A DNA stretch of 64,000 nt from Bacteroidota bacterium (GCA_016715625.1 JADJZU010000005.1:62001-126000), one strand, 5' to 3'; positions 44,168-55,599 are shown, counted from the first letter of the stretch. The notes: generated from the sequence alone by a model not told the origin. A program made the numbers and translations.

Positions 44168-47100
44168 GTGAACAGTAGAAACTCGGCTCTCTTTACTCTA
44201 TTAGTTTTTTTTTCGATATCAACTCATGCACAACAGGTGCAGTGTTTTTTCTCGTCTTCTACTTTATTTGGTTGCCCGCCATTAGTGGTCAATTTTCAGG
44301 ATTTAAGCACCGGTAGCCCTACATCACACAGTTGGGATTTTGATAATGGAAATACCTCTACCACACAAAATCCCACAGCCACTTTCATCAACGGAGGTAT
44401 TTACAACGTAAAACACGTTGTGAGCAACGGCACTTCCACCGATTCCTGTTTTTTGCAAATCAGAGTATTTATACCGGCCGCGCCCGATTTCACAGCCGGT
44501 AACCGATATGGATGTATTCAACCTTGTCACAACGTTGGCTTTACGAATCTTACTATACCAGGGGAGAGCCCTGTGCTGCAATACATATGGGATTTTGGTG
44601 ATGGAGCGCTGCCGCAGCAGGGCTATAATGTTAACCATTGTTTTGCCAATACCGGTGCTTTTAATATCACCTTGGTTACATTAGATAGTAATGGTTGTCA
44701 GTCGAGCGTTATTAAGAACAATTATGTGGTTATCGGTAACTATCCCACTTTAAACGCAATTTCTGCCAACCCTACACAGTCGTGCACCTCTCCGCAGGTG
44801 GTAAACTTTACATCCAACGCTTCGTCCACTAATGGGCCATTGTCTTATAACTGGAATTTTGATGGTGCCGGATCTTCTACTTTAGCTAATCCTACTCAGG
44901 TAATGTTTAACGGATTATACGATGTTGTATTAACGATTAGCGATACCTTGAATTGCCAGCGCTCCGATACGGTACAAGTATCGATAACAGATGTAGATGC
45001 CGGTTTTTTTGCAGCGACACAAAATGCTTGTAACAGTATCAGCGTACAGTTTAATGATACATCCAACTTTGCCAGCAGTTGGTTGTGGGATTTTGGTGAT
45101 GGAACAACATCTACTCTGCAGAACCCAACTCATACCTACACTACAAATGGCTCTTACAATGTATCGCTTACTGTCAGTTACAATGGCTGTAATGATACAG
45201 AAACTCAGTCTGCTTATATTAATGTTTCTACTCCTGTTAGTGCTTCTTTTACTGCTGATGATACCTCGAGTTGTACGGCTCCACTATCAGTAAACTTTAC
45301 CGGAAACGCACCCGGAGCTGCCAGTTACAATTGGGTATTTGGCGATGGAGGTGTTTCTACAAATATGAGCCCGACCTATACCTACAATTCCACCGGTTCA
45401 TTTACAGTTACCTTTAATGCTGTAAATGCTGCGGGATGCGTGACTGCTGTTACTCGACCAGGATATATTGATGTAGGAACTCTAAGTGCCACTATCAGTG
45501 CAGATTCTACGAATGGATGCACCCCACTCTTGGTTAATTTTTCTAGTAATGTAACCAGCAACTCTCCTATTACCTCTTATTTATGGGATTTTGGCGATGG
45601 AACTTCTTCTGTATTAGCGAATCCTTTACATTATTACAACACAACCGGTCAATATGTTCCTTCATTGGATGTCACGAATGCTGAAGGTTGCATAGTAAGC
45701 GTTATATTCCCCGGTCAGATAAACGTAGGTCAATCGCTTTCACCTGCATTCTCAGCATTGCCGCTGATTCAATGCGTAAACCAGACGGTCACCTTTACGA
45801 ATCAAACCTCCGGTTCCAACGCACAAACAATCTGGCTTTGGGAGTTTGGCGATGGGCAGACTAGTGCAGCACCGTCACCCACTCATGCTTATTCAGATAC
45901 CGGCACTTATACAGTTACTCTGACAGTTATTAATCAAGGGTGTTCGAGTGACACTGAGATTGTTGATTATATCCTAATCGTTGTCCCTAAAGCAGACTTT
46001 AACTTCGAATTTGATTGTAATAACCCAACAACAGTCCAGTTTCGTGATACTTCTCAGGGGGCAGATTCTTGGTTTTGGGATTTTGGCGATGGCACCACCT
46101 CTAACCTTCAGAATCCACTACATACCTTTCCCTCCCCAGCTAGTTATGACGTAACCTTGATTGTGGAAAATTTTACAACTGGATGTATTGATTCAATCAA
46201 AAAGATGCTTCCCATCGGCACACCTGATGCTTTGTTTTTTGCTGATACCACACAAGGATGTCGTTCATTAACTGTTCAATTTAGTGATAGCTCAACGTTC
46301 GCAAGTGGTTGGTTTTGGGACTTTGGTGATGGCACTGCTGGTAGCAGCGTTCAATCACCTACTCACACCTTCACTGATACCGGAAGATATACGATTACGC
46401 TGGTTATAAACCCGGGGCAAACCTGTTCGGATACTGTCAGGCGAATCAATTACATTACTGTTTATGGTGTTTACGCTAACTTTTTCCCGAACCCCACGGT
46501 TGCTTGCGTTCCTATGAATACGGTGTTTACCGATAGCAGTAAATCTTATTTAGGTTCCATAACCTCCTGGAAGTATTACTTTGGTACTGGCGATAGTAGT
46601 TCACTTAAAAACCCCACATACACTTATAATAACTCTGGAAACTTCAATGTATCATTGCGTGTAACGGATAGCCGTGGTTGTAGCAGCACCGCTACAAAAA
46701 ATGTAGCACCACAAAGTGTAACGGCTGGATTTACTTCTGATACGGTAGTTTGCCCGGGAGAGACTACCAGATTTTTTAGTTCAACACAATCAGGCGTTAC
46801 TTTTATATGGGATTTTGGCGATGGAACCACAGGAACAGGACCTACCCCAACTCATACTTATGGGAGTGTTGGAAATTATTCAGTAACTCAAATAATTATT
46901 CTTAATAACATTGGTTGCCGCGACACTATTTTTGTTCCCAATTTGGTAGACGTAGATACCCCAGTAGCTGATTTTTATGTGACTACTAATTTTTCACCGT
47001 GCCCACCTTTCCCTGTACAATTTTATAACACTACTAATCGCTTTGACTTAAATTGGATTTGGTTTTTTGGCGATGGTGACACCAGCACTTCCCGCGATCC

Positions 47101-48693
47101 ACTTCATGTCTATTTTTTCCCGGTGATTATGATGTAAAACTGGTTGCATGGGATTCTTCCGGTTGCGCGGACTCCATTACATACATAGATTTAATACGCG
47201 TAAGAGGTCCAATAGGTAATTTTGAAGCCGTCCCTGATTCCGGCTGTGTTCCGTTAACCACCAGTATTGTAGGCTCAGTAGCTTCCACCGTAAACATTAT
47301 TGCTGATTTGGGCGATGGAACATCTTTTAACGATACCGTTAATCTTACACACACCTATACTATGCCTGGCACCTATTACCCTATTTATACACTTACTGAC
47401 AGTGTGGGGTGCGTAGTATCGTACCCGGTAGATACCATCGTTGTAGGTCTAATTCCTTACCCGGGATTACCCACCGACACTACGGTTTGCAAGGGTAACT
47501 ATGTGCCGTTTAACTTACCTTATGGTGATTACTTTGTTTGGACAGCCAATCAATCACCCAATTACCTTTCTTGTGATTCATGTAAAAATACTCTGTCCAC
47601 AGCTCCTGACACTATTGTTTATTATGTAACTGCCACCACAAACATTGGTTGTGTAGCCAGCGACACCATTACAGTGAATGTAGACCCATTGCCACCCATA
47701 CAGCCAGGACCTTTTTATCGTATCTGTCCGGGCGACACGCTCCAGTTAACTGCAGGTGCGGGAGTCAACAACGCTTTCTGGACGCCCAATATTTTTATCA
47801 ATGATACAACCATTGTAAATCCATTAGTTTTTCCACCCGATACTCAGTTCTATAGAGTAACGGGATATAACCAAACTGGATGCTCTATCTCAAAGTTGGT
47901 GAGAGTTTATGTAATTAAAAATGTGGATGCCGATTTACTTATATCGGATTCGTTAGTCTGTGAAGGGGGAGAAATTGTTTTGGATGTAAACGTGTATGAA
48001 GCATCCGTCCTTGATACTAGTTTCCTTTGGATACCATCCACCTATTTGGATGCCGACAACATCGAAGACCCTACCGTTTCTGCTCCTTTTGGAAGCTATA
48101 CCTATACCGTCATTGTAAGCAGTACCAATTGCGTTCCGGATACAGATAACGTAAATATTACCATAGCTCCAATACCTTCCGTAGAAGCCGGAGACGACCA
48201 AACGGTCACCGATGGAACAGTGGTTCAGATTTACGCTTCGTCACCAAATGACGTTACTTATTCCTGGCTGCCAAGTACGAATAATCTGTCATGCGTAGAT
48301 TGTAGACGCCCATTCGTGACTGCACAAACTACGGAAACCTATTATGTAGCGGCCACTAATCAGTGGGGCTGCTTTGATGTTGATTCGGTTACTGTCAGAG
48401 TGGTAAAGTGTGATCCTTCCATGGTTTTTGTGCCAAACTCGTTTACTCCGAATGGAGATGGACTGAACGATGTGCTGTATGTCCGTGGAATTGGTTTGCG
48501 CAAGCTGGAGTATTTCCGGGTATTTGACCGCTGGGGGCAAATGGTTTATCAAACACAGAACATTAATGAAGGATGGGATGGCGTTTTTAATGGCAAGGCG
48601 GCCGATATTGCTACTTACGTATACACCGCGAAAGGGGAATGTAGTAGTGGAAACACCGTGGAAGTGAGCGGAAATGTGACTCTGGTCAGATAA
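44168..48693 (+). CDS. Giant PKD-repeat surface protein with CHU_C sorting domain (apparent frameshift)
   Basis: About 1,508 residues after one repair. The GTG at 44168 is the only possible start (an in-frame stop lies 18 nt upstream) and opens a signal peptide ending at about STHAQQ. Thirteen PKD-type repeats can be counted by their W-D-F-G-D-G-like cores and H-x-Y endings, followed by Ig-like repeats (WTPNIF, WIPSTY, WLPST) and a type-B sorting domain (FTPNGDGLNDV). The frame breaks in TTTTTTCCC at 47113-47121. Adding one base restores P-G-D-Y-D-V-K-L, the normal end of a PKD repeat, into the downstream frame. Likely a surface adhesin or matrix protein exported by T9SS. Confidence 0.88.
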
Positions 48694-48773
48694 TCTAATC
48701 TTAACTTCTCGTTAAATTTATTGCTCACTCGCGAGTAGGCATGGTTTTTTAGTTTAGCAGCTCAAATTTTCAT

Positions 48774-49811
48774 ATGTCGCGTATTCTTTTCGCTTGTTTA
48801 CTAGCGTTCCCTATTCTTGCAATTGGTCAGGAGAAACAATACAATGTTGGTGTAGTAGCATTTTATAACCTGGAGAATCTGTTTGATACGTTAAACGACC
48901 CTGATAAAAACGATGAAGATTTTACACCCACCGGTGCGTATGGCTACACAGCACAGGTGTATCATGATAAGTTAGGAAAGTTATCACAGGTATTATCCGA
49001 ACTTGGAACACAAAGCTCACCGCACGGTTTTGCTTTTTGTGGAGTGGCTGAAGTAGAAAACAGAAAAGTGCTTGAAGACTTGGTGGCTCAACCGTTATTG
49101 AAAAACAGAAATCTGAAAATTGTTCATTATAGCTCGCCCGATGAACGCGGTATAGATGTAGGATTGCTCTATAACCCGAAATATTTTAAAGTAAAGCATA
49201 GTGAAAGCCTCTTTGTGAAATTGGAGAGCAATTCTTCTAAGCCGTATTATACGCGCGATGTGTTGTGGGTCAGCGGTGATTTTCTGGGCGAAATGATTCA
49301 CATATTTGTAAACCACTGGCCAAGCAGGCGAGGAGGAGAAGATGCCAGTGCGCCCGCCCGTGCAGCGGCAGCCGCAGTTTCTAAACATGTGATTGACTCT
49401 TTAATGGCAATTGACCCAACTACCAAAGTAGTAGTTATGGGTGATTTAAATGATGATCCTGTAAGCCCAAGTGTGACTCAGGTTATAGGTGCTGTAGGTA
49501 AAATTAAAGAAGTGAAACCTGGTGGAATGTTTAATCCATGGGTTGATTTTTACAAGAAGGGCATTGGCACATTAGCCTACAATGATTCCTGGAATATCTT
49601 TGATCAAATACTACTTTCCTCAGGTTGGCTGAGTAATACACAACCAGGTTTTTTCTACAAAGATGCTCATATCTTCAATAAGCAATACATGGTTACTAAA
49701 ACCGGAAAGTATAAAGGGTATCCTATGCGCACGTTTGATGGGAATGTGTATATAGGCGGATATAGCGATCACTTTCCCACCTATTGTGTAATGCTGAAAG
49801 AGGCGAAATGA
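48774..49811 (+). CDS. Secreted endonuclease/exonuclease/phosphatase (EEP) family protein
   Basis: A 345-residue protein with signal peptide MSRILFACLLAFPILAIGQ. The EEP fold is shown by AFYNLENLFDT (metal-binding N and E region), GVAEVENR, FVNHWPSRRGG, VVMGDLNDDP and the terminal YSDHFPTYC with the catalytic histidine. DNase I-like nuclease or phosphodiesterase activity outside the cytoplasm is likely. It has no sorting domain, so it is periplasmic or secreted by another route. Endonuclease I follows 43 nt downstream. Confidence 0.85.
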   Translation: MSRILFACLLAFPILAIGQEKQYNVGVVAFYNLENLFDTLNDPDKNDEDFTPTGAYGYTAQVYHDKLGKLSQVLSELGTQSSPHGFAFCGVAEVENRKVLEDLVAQPLLKNRNLKIVHYSSPDERGIDVGLLYNPKYFKVKHSESLFVKLESNSSKPYYTRDVLWVSGDFLGEMIHIFVNHWPSRRGGEDASAPARAAAAAVSKHVIDSLMAIDPTTKVVVMGDLNDDPVSPSVTQVIGAVGKIKEVKPGGMFNPWVDFYKKGIGTLAYNDSWNIFDQILLSSGWLSNTQPGFFYKDAHIFNKQYMVTKTGKYKGYPMRTFDGNVYIGGYSDHFPTYCVMLKEAK

Positions 49812-49854
49812 TTTTCGTTTTTGACCTGGATTAGTTGCTGATAAAATAATTTTC

Positions 49855-51261
49855 ATGAATGTTTTTTCTTCGTTTTTTTTCTTGTTGTTTTCATTGTCAC
49901 TAAGCGTTGGGCTGGCACAGGAACCCTCAGCAAACCCCAGTGCGATGCTTTTTACCAATGCTAAATCGTATGGTTTTAGCATGAGTTTTACACCTTCCAC
50001 GGCCGATGGTTTTCTCGTTCTTAAAAGTGAGAGCCCAATCACTTTCTCGCCTGCCGATGGTGTGGTTTACCAAAAAGGACAGGGTGTGGCATCAGGAGTC
50101 AAAGTTCTATCCGTGAATACCAATTACTTTTTCAATATACGCGAAGTTTTAGAAAACACTACATATTATTTCAGCGCATTTGCCTTCAACGGCACCGGTG
50201 CAAACATAAATTACAAGCAAGCAAGTCCTCTGCAAGGCTCCTTTACCAGCCCGGCCTCTTTACCCGGAAACTATTATGCAGGAATTGATTCTTCCGCTTA
50301 TTCTTTATTGACTGATTTACGCAACCTGCTGCGTCCGCATACCGCTGTTTCTTACACCGCATACCGCACACTCATACTCCCGGTAATGTATGAAAGAGAT
50401 ACTATAAATAACGGTGCGGTAGTAGATTGCGAATACAGTAATGTAAGCACTGTTTACTCACCACCTTTCGATTTTACTGCTCAGCAATACAACCGCGAGC
50501 ATGCATTACCTAAAAGTTGGATGCTCACCGGAGGCAATACACTGAATGCGGATGGCTCGGATTATCACAATTTATTACTCACTTTAGCACAGCCGAATCA
50601 GGCAAGGTCCAATCACCCGCAGGGTATTGTATTGAATGCCACCAATACTTTTGGGGATGCTAAAATAGGTACAGATGCTATGGGTAACACAGTGTTTGAG
50701 CCTAAGGTAAATCGCAAAGGCGATGTAGCCAGAAATATGTTTTATCAAATGGTTACCTATAATGGCGATGGTGGAAATTGGGGCTTCGAAAATTTGCTAA
50801 CCGAAGCCAGTCTTCAAGATCAAAACGTGCTTAAATTGTGGCACGCACAAGACCCTCCCGATAAGTTTGAGCGAACTAAAACAGATTACATCTTCTCTAT
50901 TCAGGGCAATCGAAATCCATTTATAGATCATCCGGGGTGGGTAAATTGTATTGATTTTGATAGCTTAGTTAAAACTAATTTTTGTGGTGCTGTTTCATCT
51001 GTAGACGAGCGCGATTTTGCCTCTGATATCCAGTTGCACTACAACGGCTATTCGCTTGCCATAGAGCTAAAGTCAGACTATAATTCCATGGCCACTTTCA
51101 TCCTCTATGATTTATCAGGAAGAGAAGTGGTGGTTTCTGAATCTCATGTTCAGCCGGGCGTGCATTCGCATGCCATGGATGTAAGCGAGTTGAATGCGGG
51201 TGTTTATCTTTTACAGGTTTCTATTGATGGCAAACGGGCCATCAAGAAAATTGTAAAGTAG
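49855..51261 (+). CDS. Secreted endonuclease I (NucM-like) with T9SS type A sorting domain
   Basis: A 468-residue nuclease. After the signal peptide (ending at about VGLAQ) comes a fibronectin-like region of about 110 residues, then the endonuclease I domain with YNREHALPKSWM (catalytic H), DYHNLLLT, KGDVARNMFYQM and QGNRNPFIDHP. The C-terminal ~75 residues are a type A sorting domain. It should act on extracellular DNA at the surface. It sits with the EEP-family gene between two giant surface proteins. Confidence 0.92.
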   Translation: MNVFSSFFFLLFSLSLSVGLAQEPSANPSAMLFTNAKSYGFSMSFTPSTADGFLVLKSESPITFSPADGVVYQKGQGVASGVKVLSVNTNYFFNIREVLENTTYYFSAFAFNGTGANINYKQASPLQGSFTSPASLPGNYYAGIDSSAYSLLTDLRNLLRPHTAVSYTAYRTLILPVMYERDTINNGAVVDCEYSNVSTVYSPPFDFTAQQYNREHALPKSWMLTGGNTLNADGSDYHNLLLTLAQPNQARSNHPQGIVLNATNTFGDAKIGTDAMGNTVFEPKVNRKGDVARNMFYQMVTYNGDGGNWGFENLLTEASLQDQNVLKLWHAQDPPDKFERTKTDYIFSIQGNRNPFIDHPGWVNCIDFDSLVKTNFCGAVSSVDERDFASDIQLHYNGYSLAIELKSDYNSMATFILYDLSGREVVVSESHVQPGVHSHAMDVSELNAGVYLLQVSIDGKRAIKKIVK

Positions 51262-51369
51262 CAGAGAATAATCTGTTCCGTTCAACCTTCTGACCGGCAA
51301 ATATCGTCTTGCTGCCGATAAATATTTGGCTACATTAGCCTCGAACACATTCACTCACTTTTTTACATT

Positions 51370-54300
51370 ATGAACGTAAAGAAAATTACCCACTGCGTTG
51401 CGGCATTTGCATTGTCATTATTTTTAATGCTGTCCTTTCAGGAATCCAGAGCTTCTCACGCTATGGGTGCCGATATTGCCTACGAATGCATTGACCCCAG
51501 TACCAATACATATAAAGTCACTCTGCGATTCTATCGCGACTGTTTTGGTATTGATGCGTCTACTTCTGTATTTGTAGATGTGACTTCGCTTTCCTGCGGT
51601 CAAAATTTGTCTATGACCCTGGATCGTGAAGCTTGCCCGCCACAAACAAACGGAGGTGCTCCGTGTGAAGTTTCTCCTTTGTGTCAATCGGCTATTGGCC
51701 AGTCAACTTGTAATGGAGGAAGCTATCCCGGGGTAATGGCCTACACTTTTACAGGAATCATTCAATTACCTATGAACTGTGCCGATTGGGTCTTTAGTTT
51801 TTCGGAGTGTTGCCGAAATGCTCAAATTACAAATCTTCAATCCCCAGATACTGAAGATTTGTATGTAGAAGCACGCTTGAATAATCTGGTTTCCGGTTCT
51901 AACAATTCCCCTGTGTTTACCACCTTGCCGGTGCCTTTTATTTGTGCCAACCAACCCTTCTCGTATAACCACGGAGCGGTAGACCCGGATGGAGATTCGC
52001 TTTATTACTCTTTGGTAAATCCCTTGACTTTGGGCGGTGCACCGACCACTTACGTTTTCCCTTTTACTCCTACTCAGCCAATGAATACCACACCGGCCAA
52101 CTCTTTCAACTTTGATAATAACACCGGCCAGATGTTTTTTACACCCAATGGTGTTCAGGTTGCAGTAGCTACCGTTTTGGTTGAGGAATATCGCAACGGT
52201 GTGTTGATTGGTTCCACAATGCGCGATATTCAGGTGGTAGTGGTTAATCTGCCCGGTTGCGCTAATCCGGCTCCACTCTTTACAGGCGCTATTCAGCCCA
52301 CTGTTACAGGAGGTTTTTATATCAATCCATTTAATGTGCAGGTGTGTCCGGGGACTACACTTACCTTTAGCACATTGGCAGTGGAGCAAACTGGCGATTC
52401 CGTTTTTGTGGAAACCAACGTTGCGCAATCCATTCCGGGCGCTCAGTTTAGCAGCCAGTATCTTTCAGAAGACTCCATTTCCTCCTTTTTTAGCTGGACT
52501 CCAAGCGGTTTGGATACCGGTCAAAATGTATTTATCGTAACTATTAAAAACAACAATTGTCCGCTTAGCAGTAATCAGGCTTATGCCATTACTATAGATG
52601 TATTGGCAGGCACCTACGCAGGTCCCGACCTAAGTTATTGCCCTGCAGGCGGTCCGGTGCAATTGCAGGCTTATGGCGGCAATCAGTTTACATGGAGTCC
52701 GGCCTCCGGATTAAATAATGCAAACATTGGCAATCCGCAAGCTTCACCCAGCCAAACCACCACTTACATTGTAACCAGTAACTTAAGCAATACGTGCAAA
52801 AACAAGGATACGGTGACCGTCTTCCGTGTCCCTGATTTTAACTACACTATCACTCAAAGCGATGATACCATCTGCCGATTTGAGTTTGTGAATTTTAATG
52901 TGACACCCGATGCCGGTTTTGGTCCTTATACTTATTCCTGGACCCCAAGTATCAGTTTAAATGCTTCCACGGTACCAAATCCTACTGCACAACCGGATTA
53001 TTCTACCACATACACTTTGGTAATCACCTCCGATACGGGCTGTGTGATACGCGATACCAGCACTTATGTGGTGGTGGAAGGACAGGGGCCACTCGTTCGT
53101 ATTGCAGCAGATAAAACAAAGGTGTGCCAAGGTGATACCATACAGCTAAGTTCTGTAATCTCTGTATTGCCTTGTGGCTTAAATGTGGTGCCTTGCCAGG
53201 GTAATTATGTATTGAAAACAATTGGAGCGGGTACCGTAAATGATGCCACCGGTGCTACTCCATTTCGTGGATTTTACGAAGATGCACGAATGCAAATTCT
53301 CTTTAGAGCCAGCGAGTTGCAAGCCATGGGAATGACCTCGGGCACTATCACTGATATTGCCTTTGATGTTTCACAACAAGGAAGCACACAGCCGTATGAC
53401 GGGTTCTCATTAAAAATGGGCTGCACGGATTTGATTGCGCTAAGTGCATTTGTCCCTAACCTTCCGGTGGTAATGATGCCTACTCAGGTTCAGCCAACAG
53501 TGGGCTCCAATACCTTTACGTTTACAACACCCTATGACTGGGACGGAGTTTCAAACCTGATTTTGGAAGTTTGTTTTGACAACAATTCCTGGACGAATGA
53601 CGATGATGTAAATGCTACTCCTACTGCTTACAACTCAGTTCTTTTTCAATTTCAGGACGGAGCTTCCGGTTGTAATCTCAACGGCTTTTCGAACATTTCC
53701 ACCAACCGCCCTAATGTTCAGTTTGTTTATTGCGTAGAGCCGCCAGCAAACATAACTTACAGCTGGTCTCCAACCACCAATCTATATTCTCCGGATAGTT
53801 TGAATCCTTTTGTGGTATTGGATGATAATCGCGAATATTTCTTAACTGCCAATGATGGTTCTTGCAGCGGAGGTTCATCTATTGTCTTGAACATTGACAC
53901 TTCTTTTGGCATCAATGCCGGATCTGATTTACCTTTTTGTACCGGCAACCCTGCTCAGTTGAATGCATTGATTACCGGCACACCACCTACCGGACAGTTG
54001 GGCGCTTGTGGCACCAATGGTACCCCTTGCAACAATGCAAGCGCACCCCTGCGCACACTCAGTTTGCCTGGAGCGGCTGCAGGATTCAATACGCCTTTTG
54101 ATGGCGATTTCTTCTCTACGCAATTTGAAGATCAACGCACGCAAATTTTGTATCGCGCAGCTGATTTAATTGCTGCAGGATACACTGCAGGAACTATCAG
54201 CCAAATTGGATTGAACGTAAGTGCCAAAGCATCTGCATTCCCATTTCAGAATCTAAGTGTAAAACTTGGATGCACCACGAAAAGTGCATTAGACGATAAC

Positions 54301-55521
54301 GGATGGGAGCCTACTTCAGTAGTATATACGAATGTCTTATATGCCACTGTTTTAGGATGGAATGATTTTGTGTTGCAAAACACCTATTCGTGGGATGGTA
54401 CTTCCAATCTGGTTCTTGAGATTTGTTGGGATAATCCGGATGGATTCCCCAGTACCGGTGCTGACTTTGTGCAAACGGCTTTTGTAAACTATAGCTGTTT
54501 CCATTCGGGCTCTTCCTTTTTAGATGTAGGCTGCAATATCAGCACTCCCACCTTTGGGTTGTTTACAGAGTTACCGGAAATGCGCGCTAAAATCTGTCCC
54601 GCCCCACCGGTGCCTGTTACCTATGTGTGGACACCTAACCTATCACTCACGGATGATTCCATTTCTAATCCTCTAGCTTCACCTGCTCAAGCGACCACTT
54701 ATACCATTACAGCCTATTTTGGTGGCAAATGTCCCAAAGTGGATGATGTAGTAGTGACTCCACAGAATTTCAGCTACCTTGTAATGAATGATAGCAGTGT
54801 TTGTCAGGGACAGAGCATCACGCTGTCTGTCATTGGAGGCAATGCTTATAGTTGGTATCCGGCATCTACCCTAAGTTGTTCCGATTGCCCCAATCCGGTA
54901 GCCTCTCCGCTTCCGCCATCCAGCATTTACTTTGTGACGATTACCGACACCACTACAGGATGTACCCATAGCGATACAGTGGTCATATCTGTAGCCGATT
55001 TACAGGCAACTGCACTCTATTACGACACTTTGGTAGACCAAGGGACTGCCATAGTGTTAGGTGCTGATGTTACAGGAGGTGCAGGCCCCGGCTCTTATAC
55101 CTACACTTGGGCTCCGGCCGATTTTCTGGATAATGCAAATAGTCCTTCTCCTGTAGCCACTCCGCTAGCTGACAGGCTCTATGTGCTTTCCGTTACCAGT
55201 GGCCCTTGCACCGATACCACACAGGTGAATGTAAGGGTGAATATCATAGAAAGCCCGGTGGCAATGCCTAATGCATTTTCTCCAAATGGTGATGGCAAAA
55301 ACGATTTGTTCGGTCCGGTAATCACCAACTCGATAGCCAGCATCCAATCATTCAGAATTTATAACCGATATGGAGAATTAGTGCATGATGCAGCACAGTC
55401 TTGGGACGGTACTTTCAGAGGGAAAGCGCAACCGGCCGGTACCTATATTTATTACATCGTTATCCAACGACCGTTCAAAGATGACGAAGGTTTGCAGGGT
55501 TCATTTACTCTATTGCGATAG
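51370..55521 (+). CDS. Giant gliding-associated surface protein with Ig-like repeats and two inserted domains
   Basis: A 1,383-residue secreted protein. The signal peptide ends before SHAMGADI, a conserved opening of a large Bacteroidota family with cysteine-rich N-terminal domain (YRDC, ECCRNA). Next come Ig-like repeats of the pattern C-x-G-x-x-x-x-L ... W-S-P ... N-P-x-A-x-P ... T-T-Y. Two of these repeats are interrupted by diverged copies of a roughly 200-residue domain (about residues 595-790 and 860-1080), marked by F-x-D-x-R-x-Q-I-L-x-R-A and Y-x-W-D-G-x-S-N-L-x-L-E-x-C. It ends in a type-B sorting domain (FSPNGDGKNDLF). Probably a T9SS-exported adhesin. Confidence 0.9.
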   Translation: MNVKKITHCVAAFALSLFLMLSFQESRASHAMGADIAYECIDPSTNTYKVTLRFYRDCFGIDASTSVFVDVTSLSCGQNLSMTLDREACPPQTNGGAPCEVSPLCQSAIGQSTCNGGSYPGVMAYTFTGIIQLPMNCADWVFSFSECCRNAQITNLQSPDTEDLYVEARLNNLVSGSNNSPVFTTLPVPFICANQPFSYNHGAVDPDGDSLYYSLVNPLTLGGAPTTYVFPFTPTQPMNTTPANSFNFDNNTGQMFFTPNGVQVAVATVLVEEYRNGVLIGSTMRDIQVVVVNLPGCANPAPLFTGAIQPTVTGGFYINPFNVQVCPGTTLTFSTLAVEQTGDSVFVETNVAQSIPGAQFSSQYLSEDSISSFFSWTPSGLDTGQNVFIVTIKNNNCPLSSNQAYAITIDVLAGTYAGPDLSYCPAGGPVQLQAYGGNQFTWSPASGLNNANIGNPQASPSQTTTYIVTSNLSNTCKNKDTVTVFRVPDFNYTITQSDDTICRFEFVNFNVTPDAGFGPYTYSWTPSISLNASTVPNPTAQPDYSTTYTLVITSDTGCVIRDTSTYVVVEGQGPLVRIAADKTKVCQGDTIQLSSVISVLPCGLNVVPCQGNYVLKTIGAGTVNDATGATPFRGFYEDARMQILFRASELQAMGMTSGTITDIAFDVSQQGSTQPYDGFSLKMGCTDLIALSAFVPNLPVVMMPTQVQPTVGSNTFTFTTPYDWDGVSNLILEVCFDNNSWTNDDDVNATPTAYNSVLFQFQDGASGCNLNGFSNISTNRPNVQFVYCVEPPANITYSWSPTTNLYSPDSLNPFVVLDDNREYFLTANDGSCSGGSSIVLNIDTSFGINAGSDLPFCTGNPAQLNALITGTPPTGQLGACGTNGTPCNNASAPLRTLSLPGAAAGFNTPFDGDFFSTQFEDQRTQILYRAADLIAAGYTAGTISQIGLNVSAKASAFPFQNLSVKLGCTTKSALDDNGWEPTSVVYTNVLYATVLGWNDFVLQNTYSWDGTSNLVLEICWDNPDGFPSTGADFVQTAFVNYSCFHSGSSFLDVGCNISTPTFGLFTELPEMRAKICPAPPVPVTYVWTPNLSLTDDSISNPLASPAQATTYTITAYFGGKCPKVDDVVVTPQNFSYLVMNDSSVCQGQSITLSVIGGNAYSWYPASTLSCSDCPNPVASPLPPSSIYFVTITDTTTGCTHSDTVVISVADLQATALYYDTLVDQGTAIVLGADVTGGAGPGSYTYTWAPADFLDNANSPSPVATPLADRLYVLSVTSGPCTDTTQVNVRVNIIESPVAMPNAFSPNGDGKNDLFGPVITNSIASIQSFRIYNRYGELVHDAAQSWDGTFRGKAQPAGTYIYYIVIQRPFKDDEGLQGSFTLLR

Positions 55522-55539
55522 TATTATTACAGATTACCT

Positions 55540-55580
55540 ACATAGAAAAAGGTCACGAAAATCGTGACCTCTTTCTATGT
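55540..55580. terminator. Bidirectional terminator between convergent genes
   Basis: ACATAGAAA-AAGGTCACGA and TCGTGACCTCTTTCTATGT form a long stem (about 18 bp with one mismatch) around an AAA loop. It separates the giant surface protein from the convergent gene ending at 55600. Confidence 0.85.
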
Positions 55581-55599
55581 CAAAACACCATGAAGGAGA

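Noticed and set aside
45001..46870. Regularly repeated near-identical DNA words (for example GGGATTTTGGCGATGG) that could suggest a repeat array
   Set aside because: They encode the WDFGDG core of PKD repeats in one reading frame; there are no CRISPR-like equal spacers.
51766..52428. A 220-residue minus-strand open frame
   Set aside because: It lies antisense within the giant surface protein and has shadow-like composition without any domain.
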